DNA from: an uncultured Methylococcaceae bacterium
GTDB taxonomy: Bacteria > Pseudomonadota > Gammaproteobacteria > Methylococcales > Methylomonadaceae
Direction of reading: 5' to 3'
Length of the DNA stretch: 14,884 bases
Assembly (NCBI GenBank): GCA_903839795.1
Contig: CAIMDR010000370.1
Span: 1-14,884, forward strand
The notes beneath the pieces are model-generated. The model did no database searches and was not told where the DNA came from. It saw only the letters and a list, made by a program, of their open reading frames with translations. This document shows positions 5,056-12,439 of the stretch, piece after piece; position 1 is the stretch's first letter, and every line of letters begins with the position of its first letter. Position numbers and translations under genes: made by a program.

Positions 5056-6474
5056 ATGAAAGCTATTAGTTCAGGCTATGTTTTAATAATTGATGACAAT
5101 AAAGATATTTGTCATTTGCTGACGCATCTGTTGGAACAGGCGGGCTATCAAACCCAGCAAGGTTATGATGGTGCCACAGCAATAAAATTATTAACACAGC
5201 GTGAACCCGATGTACTGCTACTTGATAGCGTAATTCCTGAGCCCAATGGTATGGCGGTATTAGCCAAAGCTCATCTGTTGTATCCGCAACTCCCCGTTAT
5301 TATTATCACCGGCACAGCGGGAATTCTCAGTGCTGTTTGTGCCATTAAGGCAGGCGCGTGGGATTACCTTCCCAAGCCATTCGATAACAATCGGGTGTTG
5401 GAGTTGGTAAATCGCGCGGTGCAAACGCGTGAAAACAAATGCGATTCCAACGACCAAGCCAACAAAAATACTAGCGATCGAATTCTTGCTATAATGGGAA
5501 ATAGTCCAGAAACTCAACGAGTTATAAAGGACATTGTTCGAGTAGCACATACAGATTTTTCTGTTATTATTCAAGGAGAAACAGGAACCGGCAAGGAATT
5601 GATCGCCAAAAAAATTCATTTGGCCAGTCGGCGTGCGACCGCAGATTTTGTTCCTATTGATTGTGGTGCAATGTCTGATTCATTAATCGAAAACGAACTG
5701 TTTGGTCATGAAAAAGGCTCTTACACCGGCGCCGATCATGTATGCATAGGCAAATTTGAGGCCGCCAACGGAGGTACCCTGTTCCTGGATGAAATCGCTA
5801 ACATGTCTTTATCCGCACAAGCCAAATTACTGCGTGTACTGCAAGAGCGGGTTATTTACCGAATCGGGGCGATAAAACCCATTTCTGTCAATGTGCGGGT
5901 GCTCGCGGCCAGCAATGAAGACTTGCTGGATGCAGTAGTCAAAGGGACATTTCGTGAGGATTTATACTATCGCTTGAATGAATACGTTATTCGTCTTGAG
6001 CCATTACGCAACCGGCACGAAGATATTCTTTTTTTGGCGCATCGATTTATGGAAGAAACCTGCCTCGAATTAGGCAAAGAACCGCTTGATTTTTCTATTG
6101 CCGCCAAAGAGTCGCTACTTCGCTATCGCTGGCCAGGTAACGTGCGAGAATTACGCGCTGTTATGCGACGTGCCGCCTTAATCTCTGAAAATGAAGTTAA
6201 TGTTGAAGACCTCGGTTTAGTGGTTAGGGAAACATCGGCATCGTTGCCAACGAAAAAAAATAGTCTTGATATTATCCCAAACTTCTATCTTGAAGGATCT
6301 TCTCTTAAAGAAATCACCCAGCTAAACATTGATGAAATAGAACGTATTATTATTCAAGACACCCTAAAAAAAACCGGAAACAACAAGGCAGAAGCTGCGC
6401 GGCGTTTAAATATTGACTATAAAACGCTGTGTTCCAAACTTAAAAAAATAAATACCTCAGAGGAAAAATCATGA
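5056..6474 (+). CDS. gvrA: GvrA, NtrC-family sigma-54 activator of gas-vesicle genes
   Basis: A 472-residue response regulator with the full NtrC layout. The receiver (8-122) has the acidic pair D13/D14, phospho-acceptor D57, T85 and K107. The AAA+ domain (about 145-380) has Walker A GETGTGKE (174-181), Walker B LFLDE (D245/E246), and the sigma-54-contacting loop as GSYTGA (221-226) in place of the usual GAFTGA. A Fis-type helix-turn-helix closes it (NNKAEAARRLNIDYKTLCSK, about 440-465). It should be phosphorylated by a histidine kinase, probably GvrB, and open a sigma-54 promoter, in Serratia-type loci that of gvpA1 upstream. The start has only GGA nearby; a small ORF ends 3 bases before it. 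Its stop overlaps the gvpH start by 4 bases. Confidence 0.92.
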   Translation: MKAISSGYVLIIDDNKDICHLLTHLLEQAGYQTQQGYDGATAIKLLTQREPDVLLLDSVIPEPNGMAVLAKAHLLYPQLPVIIITGTAGILSAVCAIKAGAWDYLPKPFDNNRVLELVNRAVQTRENKCDSNDQANKNTSDRILAIMGNSPETQRVIKDIVRVAHTDFSVIIQGETGTGKELIAKKIHLASRRATADFVPIDCGAMSDSLIENELFGHEKGSYTGADHVCIGKFEAANGGTLFLDEIANMSLSAQAKLLRVLQERVIYRIGAIKPISVNVRVLAASNEDLLDAVVKGTFREDLYYRLNEYVIRLEPLRNRHEDILFLAHRFMEETCLELGKEPLDFSIAAKESLLRYRWPGNVRELRAVMRRAALISENEVNVEDLGLVVRETSASLPTKKNSLDIIPNFYLEGSSLKEITQLNIDEIERIIIQDTLKKTGNNKAEAARRLNIDYKTLCSKLKKINTSEEKS

Positions 6475-6986
6475 TGAGCGACAAAAAAAGTAATGTCACC
6501 GGCAATTTTGAAGGCATATTACGCGGCTTGGGCGATTTGGTGCAAAAGCTGGGCGATCTGGCCGAAAAAGGCGAAGAAATGAAACGCAGTGGCGTCTTTG
6601 ATATTGACACCGGTGGTAACAAAAATGCCAAGGCCGTCTACGGTTTTTCTATGAAAATGGGTCTGGACGGCAACCAGGAGCCACGAGTAGAACCGTTCGG
6701 CAATGTCCATCGCGACGAGAAAACAGGTGAAACAACAGTACAAGAAATGTCTGAACCGCTAATTGATGTTATCGAAGAAACTGATCACATTTTAGTGCTG
6801 GCGGAAATGCCGGGGGTTGCTGACGAAGATGTCCATTTAGAGTTAAACGGCGACATTCTGCTGCTGCATGCTGAAAAAGGCAGCAAGAAATATCACAAAG
6901 AAATCGTGTTGCCGCGTGCGTTTGAGAACAAAGCGCTGGAACGGTCTTGTCGAAACGGTATTTTGGAAGTCAAACTAAAAGGGTAA
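6471..6986 (+). CDS. gvpH: GvpH, Hsp20-like gas vesicle protein
   Basis: A 171-residue protein with a gas-vesicle-type N-terminal region (FEGILRGLGDLVQKLGDLAE, helical, about residues 10-35). A linker follows, then an alpha-crystallin/Hsp20 domain from about 95 to the end (PLIDVIEETDHILVLAEMPG; LELNGDILLLHAEKG; LPRAFENKALERSCRNGIL). Small heat-shock proteins hold unfolding clients without ATP. The domain ends at LEVKLKG, with no C-terminal extension carrying the I-x-I motif used by typical Hsp20s for oligomer building, so it may act as a small dimer or lean on its N-terminus. The start overlaps the gvrA stop (ATGA); a second ATG at 6474 is also possible, and GAGG at 6459-6462 is better spaced for them than for any later start. 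gvpZ follows 7 bases later. Confidence 0.9.
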   Translation: MMSDKKSNVTGNFEGILRGLGDLVQKLGDLAEKGEEMKRSGVFDIDTGGNKNAKAVYGFSMKMGLDGNQEPRVEPFGNVHRDEKTGETTVQEMSEPLIDVIEETDHILVLAEMPGVADEDVHLELNGDILLLHAEKGSKKYHKEIVLPRAFENKALERSCRNGILEVKLKG

Positions 6987-6993
6987 TACTGTC

Positions 6994-9141
6994 ATGTCTG
7001 AAGAACTCAAGCTTAAAGTCGTTGAAGCGCAGCTTAAAGATACGGGGCGAGGTTACGCGCGTTTAGATCCTGCTGACATGACCAAATTAAACCTGGCCGT
7101 CGGTGACATTGTACAGATAACCAGTAAAAAAGGCCGGGGTGTTGCCAAACTAATGCCAACTTATCCGGATATGCGCGGCAAAGCCATTGTACAATTAGAC
7201 GGATTGACGCGGCGCAATGCCGGCCTGAGCCTGGATGACAAAGCTGTCATTGAAGCGGTCGCCTGCAAACCCGCCACCCGCATCGTACTCACGCCCACGA
7301 CCACTACCCCCAATCCGCGTGACATGGACTATATCGGCAGCCTGCTTGATGGCTTGCCGGTTCAAAAAGGCGATCTGTTACGTGCACATTTGTTTGGCAG
7401 TCGTTCGGCAGAATTTAAAGTGGACAGTACGGTGCCCGACGGTGCCGTGCTGATTAATCCCACCACCACACTGGTGATCGGCAACTCTGCTGAAGGCAAA
7501 AAGCATTCCGTATCTGGCACACAACGCTTGTCTTATGAGGATGTTGGCGGACTTAAAGGTCAGGTACGGCGCATTCGGGAAATGATTGAGTTACCTCTAA
7601 AGTATCCGGAAGTCTTTGAACGGTTAGGTATCGATGCGCCCAAAGGCGTCTTGCTCAGCGGCCCGCCGGGCTGCGGTAAAACCCTGATCGCCCGTATTAT
7701 TGCGCAAGAAACCGATGCGCAATTTTTCACGATCAGCGGCCCGGAGATTGTGCACAAGTTTTACGGTGAAAGTGAAGCGCATTTACGCAAAATTTTTGAA
7801 GAAGCGGGACGTAAAGGTCCCAGTATTATTTTTCTGGATGAAATTGACTCCATCGCACCGCACCGTGACAAGGTCGTCGGTGACGTCGAAAAACGTATCG
7901 TAGCGCAATTACTGGCTCTAATGGACGGCTTGAAGAGTCGGGGCAAAGTCATCGTTATTGCCGCCACCAACCTGCCCAATGCCATTGATCCCGCGTTGCG
8001 ACGCCCCGGCCGTTTTGACCGGGAAATCAGCATTCCTATCCCCGACCGTGATGGCCGCCGTGAAATCATCGATATTCACAGTCGAGGCATGCCACTTAAT
8101 GACGATGTCCAGCTAAATATAGTGGCGGATATAACCCACGGTTTTGTTGGCGCTGATTTGGAAGCCTTATGCCGGGAAGCCGCCATGAGCGCCTTGCGCC
8201 GCTTACTGCCCGAAATTGATTTTAGTGCTGCCGAAATACCGTATGAGCGCTTGGCAGCGTTGACAGTGACGATGGATGATTTTCGCGCTGCCTTGTGTGA
8301 GGTATCACCCTCCGCGATTCGTGAACTATTTGTCGATATTCCCGATGTCCGCTGGGAGGATGTCGGCGGCTTGGATGATTTACGCCGCCGCCTGATAGAG
8401 TCTGTGCAATGGCCGATTAAATACCCCGAACTCTATCAGCAAGCGGGTGTTAAACCACCAAAAGGGTTGTTGTTGGCAGGCCCTCCAGGAGTGGGCAAGA
8501 CTTTGATTGCCAAAGCCATTGCCAATGAAAGTGGCGTTAATGTTATTTCCGTTAAAGGGCCTGCGTTGATGTCGCGCTATGTCGGTGATTCTGAACAAGG
8601 TGTGCGTGAACTTTTTCACAAAGCCCGTCAAGCATCGCCGTGTATTATTTTTCTGGACGAAGTCGATTCTGTGGTGCCCGCGCGTGGCGAAGGCTCAACC
8701 GATTCACACGTTGCCGAACGGGTATTGAGTCAATTCTTATCCGAAATGGATGGCCTGGAAGAACTCAAAGGCGTGTTTGTGATGGGGGCCACCAATCGTG
8801 CCGATTTGATTGATCCGGCCATGCTCCGTCCCGGACGCTTTGATGAAATCATTGAACTGGGCTTGCCCAATGAAGAGGCTCGTCAACAAATTCTGGCCGT
8901 GCATTTGCGCAACAAGCCGCTGGGGGACAATATTCGTGTTGATGACTTGGCGGCGCGGTGCGTTGATGCCAGCGGTGCCGAATTAGCCGCCGTGTGTAAT
9001 CGTGCCGCCTTGGCTGCGTTACGTCGTGCAGTGCAACAATGTAAAGGCGATGAAGTACCGACAAAACTAGCCGTGCGTATAGAGCAGCATGATTTTGATC
9101 AAGTAATTGTCGAGATGTTTGGGGATGAGGCCCAGCGGTGA
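6994..9141 (+). CDS. gvpZ: GvpZ, Cdc48/VAT-like double AAA+ ATPase
   Basis: A 715-residue protein with the full architecture of archaeal VAT and eukaryotic Cdc48/p97. It has an N-terminal double-psi barrel substrate domain (about 1-185), then D1 and D2 AAA+ rings. D1 has Walker A GPPGCGKT (223-230), Walker B FLDE (D282/E283), aromatic pore loop KFYGES and RRPGRFD arginine-finger region. D2 has GPPGVGKT (496-503), FLDE (D555/E556), pore loop RYVGDS and RPGRFD. All ATPase residues look intact, so both rings are probably active. Such machines unfold or extract proteins from complexes; here the likely clients are vesicle proteins or aggregates (inference). Weak Shine-Dalgarno (AAAAGGG about 10 bases up), so probably coupled to gvpH. 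Its stop overlaps gvpF2 by one base. Confidence 0.93.
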   Translation: MSEELKLKVVEAQLKDTGRGYARLDPADMTKLNLAVGDIVQITSKKGRGVAKLMPTYPDMRGKAIVQLDGLTRRNAGLSLDDKAVIEAVACKPATRIVLTPTTTTPNPRDMDYIGSLLDGLPVQKGDLLRAHLFGSRSAEFKVDSTVPDGAVLINPTTTLVIGNSAEGKKHSVSGTQRLSYEDVGGLKGQVRRIREMIELPLKYPEVFERLGIDAPKGVLLSGPPGCGKTLIARIIAQETDAQFFTISGPEIVHKFYGESEAHLRKIFEEAGRKGPSIIFLDEIDSIAPHRDKVVGDVEKRIVAQLLALMDGLKSRGKVIVIAATNLPNAIDPALRRPGRFDREISIPIPDRDGRREIIDIHSRGMPLNDDVQLNIVADITHGFVGADLEALCREAAMSALRRLLPEIDFSAAEIPYERLAALTVTMDDFRAALCEVSPSAIRELFVDIPDVRWEDVGGLDDLRRRLIESVQWPIKYPELYQQAGVKPPKGLLLAGPPGVGKTLIAKAIANESGVNVISVKGPALMSRYVGDSEQGVRELFHKARQASPCIIFLDEVDSVVPARGEGSTDSHVAERVLSQFLSEMDGLEELKGVFVMGATNRADLIDPAMLRPGRFDEIIELGLPNEEARQQILAVHLRNKPLGDNIRVDDLAARCVDASGAELAAVCNRAALAALRRAVQQCKGDEVPTKLAVRIEQHDFDQVIVEMFGDEAQR

Positions 9142-9920
9142 TGATTGAAGCGCCAACTGGATTGGCTATTTATCTCTACGGTTTTACCTTACCTGATTCA
9201 GTCGCACCACCGATTTTGGGCGTTGATGATGAGCATTTAATCAGCACCCACCAATGCGCAGGCTTGACGGCAATCATCAGTTCAGTAGCATTAGCGGATT
9301 TTACCGGCGAAATCGGTGAAGACAATGTCCAGAATATCGCGTGGTTAACACCACGCGCGTGTCGGCATGCGCTGGTTATCGATAAACTGATGGAGCACGG
9401 GCCGGTTTATCCGTTATCATTTGGCACCCTGTTTTCCGGTTTGAGTGCGTTAGAACAAGAAATGAACCAACGCTCGATTGACGTATTGGCCGTGTTGCAG
9501 CACATAACCGGCTGCCAAGAATGGGCACTGGAAGCAACGCTGGATCGTAAACAGGCCGTTGATGTTTTATTAACAGAAGGTCTGCAATCGGGGCGCTTTA
9601 GTTTGCCGGAAGCCGCAGGTCGCCGTCATCTGGAAGAGCAGAAATTACGCCGCCAGTTGACTGCCGAGATGAATAACTGGTTAACGAATTGCTTAACGTC
9701 CCTGCATAAGGACTTGCAGCCCTTGACGCGGGATTTTCGCTCGCGGCGATTGCTGGATGATAAAGTGTTACAGTGGGCTTTTTTGCTGCCGGTGTTACAG
9801 ATACCAGCCTTTCAACAACAAGTCAGCGTGATGACCAACCGATATGAAGTCTACGGATTTCATTTCCGGGTAACAGGACCGTGGGCGGCTTATAGTTTTT
9901 GCCAGCTTGCCGTGGCATGA
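9141..9920 (+). CDS. gvpF2: GvpF/GvpL family protein (GvpF2)
   Basis: A 259-residue GvpL/F family protein. It opens with the family's YLYGFTLPD strand, has the mid-section signature HGPVYPLSFGTLFSG, then a long helical region (EEQKLRRQLTAEMNNWLTNC) and the closing YGFHFRVTGPWAAYSF, in which the G-P-W-x-x-Y-x-F ending is diagnostic. GvpF/L proteins bind GvpA and are thought to work at the start of assembly, perhaps keeping subunits from aggregating. I chose the ATG at 9141, which overlaps the gvpZ TGA by one base (TGATG); a GTG at 9138 is in frame but less likely. The 3' end overlaps gvpF3 by 4 bases. It is the second of three such genes in the Serratia-type order; the first would lie upstream of the window. 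Confidence 0.93.
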   Translation: MIEAPTGLAIYLYGFTLPDSVAPPILGVDDEHLISTHQCAGLTAIISSVALADFTGEIGEDNVQNIAWLTPRACRHALVIDKLMEHGPVYPLSFGTLFSGLSALEQEMNQRSIDVLAVLQHITGCQEWALEATLDRKQAVDVLLTEGLQSGRFSLPEAAGRRHLEEQKLRRQLTAEMNNWLTNCLTSLHKDLQPLTRDFRSRRLLDDKVLQWAFLLPVLQIPAFQQQVSVMTNRYEVYGFHFRVTGPWAAYSFCQLAVA

Positions 9921-10561
9921 GTTGGTTGCTCTACGGCATCGTTAAAGTCGATGCGCAATACATTGTTGAACCAACGCTACAATTGATTAAGTCAGCGGGG
10001 TTAGCAGCTATCGTTAAAGCCTGCGACACAGAAATAAGTCGGGAACCGGCTGTCGTTTTGGCTTTTGGTGAGCAGGTGCTGCAACTTCATCAACAAACCA
10101 CTTTGATTCCCATGCGCTATGGCAGTGTGCTGGCAGATGACGAGGCAGTCATTGAACATTTACAAGAACATCAGGCGCGTTACCAAACCCGTCTGGTTGA
10201 GCTGGATAACTGTGAAGAAATGGGCGTACGGATAACATTGGATGTTATTCCGGATGACCTCACGACTGCGCCGCAGCAAGTGAGCGGCTACCATTACTTA
10301 CTGGCGCGAAAACGTGCTTACGCTGTACCCGAACAAGCCGAACAACATGCCGTCATGTTGAATACAGCCTTGGCCGGACTGTATCGACAGCACTGTGCAG
10401 CCCTTAGCGTTTTTAATGGAAGTCAGACTTATCTGCTAAGCTATTTAGTGCCTCGCAACCAGTTACCGGCATTTTGTGAACGCTTGAATACCTTGGCAGA
10501 TAGCAGGGCAGATTTGGGTTTTATTAGTGGCCCTTGGCCCCCTTATAATTTTGCCGGTTAA
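9917..10561 (+). CDS. gvpF3: GvpF/GvpL family protein (GvpF3)
   Basis: A 214-residue GvpL/F family protein, shorter than GvpF2 and clearly diverged from it. It has LLYGIVKVD at the start, the family core TTLIPMRYGSVLADDEAVIE (the equivalent of the YPLSFGTLF motif in GvpF2), and the diagnostic ending GFISGPWPPYNF. A frame open from the TTG at 9899 exists, but the ATG at 9917 overlaps the gvpF2 stop as ATGA and places the family's first strand right at the N-terminus, so I use it. The pair probably arose by old duplication and the two proteins may form hetero-oligomers, which would explain strict co-translation. gvrB follows after 22 bases with its own good ribosome site. Confidence 0.93.
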   Translation: MSWLLYGIVKVDAQYIVEPTLQLIKSAGLAAIVKACDTEISREPAVVLAFGEQVLQLHQQTTLIPMRYGSVLADDEAVIEHLQEHQARYQTRLVELDNCEEMGVRITLDVIPDDLTTAPQQVSGYHYLLARKRAYAVPEQAEQHAVMLNTALAGLYRQHCAALSVFNGSQTYLLSYLVPRNQLPAFCERLNTLADSRADLGFISGPWPPYNFAG

Positions 10562-10583
10562 CTGACCGGGCTGGAGGTAATCT

Positions 10584-12026
10584 ATGATGGGTGACAATTC
10601 CCGTTTTGAAGTTCGCTACGGCATGCTCCTGAATGCTATTCCATCGTCGGTGCTGATCATCGATAGGCAGCTACAGGTACTTTCGGTGAATGAAAATTTT
10701 TTATCAAAAAGCCAGCGTAGCAAAGAGAGTACGGTGGGGCGCCTGTTAGCCGACGTATTTCCGCTGGTCATTTTACAAAGCACCGGCATTGAAGAAAACA
10801 TACGCAATGTGTTTAATAGTGGTGTCGCCATTAAGGGTCAAAAAATGACCTATCGTGCTCCGGGTGTGCCGCTGAGAATTTATTACTACTCTATTTTACC
10901 GGTTCCCAATGATCAGATTATGCTGATTATGGAGGATGTCACCGAGCAAGTGCGCCTGTCTGAAGAAGTGCGTCGCGTTGAGCGGCACTTGGCTTCAGTC
11001 GTAGAAAGTGCCAGCGATATTGTACTGTCGACCGATATTAACGGATGCATCTTGACATGGAATTCAGCGGCGGAAAAGCAAACGGGTTTAACGACACAGG
11101 ACGTTCATGGCGTCTTTTTTTATGATCTTTGTGACGCCAATCAAAAACAGGCAGTACGACAGATTTTTCAGCGCATGAAAGCCGGCAATGAACCGCATAC
11201 CACCGAATTTGATTTATTAACGCCTGGCAAAGGGGGCAGCATTTTGATTTCTTGGGTATTTTCACCCATGTTGGATGATTACGGTAAAACGGTAGGAACC
11301 GTGGTGGTGGGTCGTGATTTAGCGGAACGGCGCAAACTGGAATTGCAATTACGGCAATCGCAGAAATTAACAGCCTTAGGCGTTATGGCGGGAGGGATTG
11401 CCCATGAAATCCGAAATCCGCTGGCGGTTTGTTCGTCAGCAGCACAATTTTTATTGGAAGATAATGTCAGTGCCGATTTTCTAAAAGAATGCATGCGAAA
11501 AATACAAACCAATATTCAAAAAGCCTCTGCCATTATCGAAAATCTGCTGCGCTTTGCTCGCTCATCTCTGGATACCGACATGAGTGAAGTCAATCTGAAT
11601 AACGTACTGAAAGAAACCATTGAACTGGTGACCAATCAAGCCAAGGTACAGAAAATTCAAATTCAGTTGTCCATACAAAAACCCGTTATATTGGTGACCG
11701 GTGTGTCGGGTTTGTTGCAGCAGGTCTTCATGAATATTTGTCTTAATGCCATCAACGCCATGCCGGAAGGTGGCTTGTTAAACATTACGGTTAACACCAT
11801 TGAAGACCGTGTTATTGTGCGCGTGACCGACACGGGCGTTGGCATTCCTCCCGGTGAGTTGGAAAAAATATTTGATCCGTTTCATACCTCCTCACCGGTA
11901 GGACAAGGCACCGGCCTGGGGTTGTCTATTTGCTACAGCATTATTCGCCAACATCTGGGTTCTATTCAGGCCGAGAGCCGTTTAGATCAAGGCGCGACCA
12001 TTGTTGTTACACTGCCACTGCTGTAG
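10584..12026 (+). CDS. gvrB: GvrB, cytosolic PAS-domain histidine kinase
   Basis: A 480-residue sensor kinase with no membrane segments, so it senses a cytoplasmic signal. Two PAS domains (about 10-120 and 130-250) precede a HisKA domain with the phospho-acceptor in AGGIAHEIRNPL (H274). A complete HATPase_c domain follows, with N-box LNAINA (N388), DTGVGIP (D416-G420) and GQGTGLGLS (440-448). The ending is typical of NtrB-like kinases. It has no receiver of its own. The next gene is a lone receiver and gvrA has another, so it may phosphorylate GvrA, GvrC or both. Its PAS ligands (redox, oxygen or a small molecule) cannot be told from sequence. The start at 10584 is backed by GGAGG six bases upstream; 10587 is also possible. 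Confidence 0.92.
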   Translation: MMGDNSRFEVRYGMLLNAIPSSVLIIDRQLQVLSVNENFLSKSQRSKESTVGRLLADVFPLVILQSTGIEENIRNVFNSGVAIKGQKMTYRAPGVPLRIYYYSILPVPNDQIMLIMEDVTEQVRLSEEVRRVERHLASVVESASDIVLSTDINGCILTWNSAAEKQTGLTTQDVHGVFFYDLCDANQKQAVRQIFQRMKAGNEPHTTEFDLLTPGKGGSILISWVFSPMLDDYGKTVGTVVVGRDLAERRKLELQLRQSQKLTALGVMAGGIAHEIRNPLAVCSSAAQFLLEDNVSADFLKECMRKIQTNIQKASAIIENLLRFARSSLDTDMSEVNLNNVLKETIELVTNQAKVQKIQIQLSIQKPVILVTGVSGLLQQVFMNICLNAINAMPEGGLLNITVNTIEDRVIVRVTDTGVGIPPGELEKIFDPFHTSSPVGQGTGLGLSICYSIIRQHLGSIQAESRLDQGATIVVTLPLL

Positions 12027-12030
12027 CGCC

Positions 12031-12411
12031 ATGAATGTGCCTATTTTAATAGTCGATGATGAACCCGATATGTGTTGGGCCATCGCCCATCTTCTCAAAT
12101 CACAAGGGTTTAATGTGATTACGGCTTCTAATGGAGCGGATGCCTGCTTTAAGTTGGCGAACGGCGATTTTTCTGTGGTGTTTTTAGATGCCAAACTGCC
12201 CGATATGGACGGCTTGGAAGTCGCTAGGCGTGCCATTACTATGGCGACAGGAAGGCCCAGCATCGTCTTGGTTTCCGGTTATCATTATCAGGATGATCCC
12301 GTAGTTCATGATGCCCTTACTGAAGGGATTATCTGTACTTTTTTGGCAAAACCGTTTACCAATGAAGCGTTACTAAAAACCTTATATTCGTTATTATCCA
12401 CTGACAGGTAA
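12031..12411 (+). CDS. gvrC: GvrC, stand-alone receiver protein
   Basis: A 126-residue CheY-like receiver without an output domain. It has D9/D10, phospho-acceptor D53 in FLDAKLPDMDG, S82 in place of the usual Thr, and K107 in LAKPF, so it should be phosphorylatable. A reading frame is open from 12001, but the ATG at 12031, 4 bases after the gvrB stop, fits the receiver's first strand exactly (VPILIVDDE). No clear ribosome site is visible, suggesting coupling to gvrB. It may carry phosphate between kinase and GvrA, act as a sink, or control another partner; sequence alone does not decide. It is the last gene of the gas-vesicle unit in Serratia-type loci; a potassium channel gene follows after 28 bases. 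Confidence 0.9.
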   Translation: MNVPILIVDDEPDMCWAIAHLLKSQGFNVITASNGADACFKLANGDFSVVFLDAKLPDMDGLEVARRAITMATGRPSIVLVSGYHYQDDPVVHDALTEGIICTFLAKPFTNEALLKTLYSLLSTDR

Positions 12412-12439
12412 GTTTATCGCCGGTAGCCATGCTCATGCT

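Noticed and set aside
7560..8069. Minus-strand frames inside gvpZ
   Set aside because: Shadows of the AAA+ ATPase gene; they encode low-information Arg/Ser-rich products.
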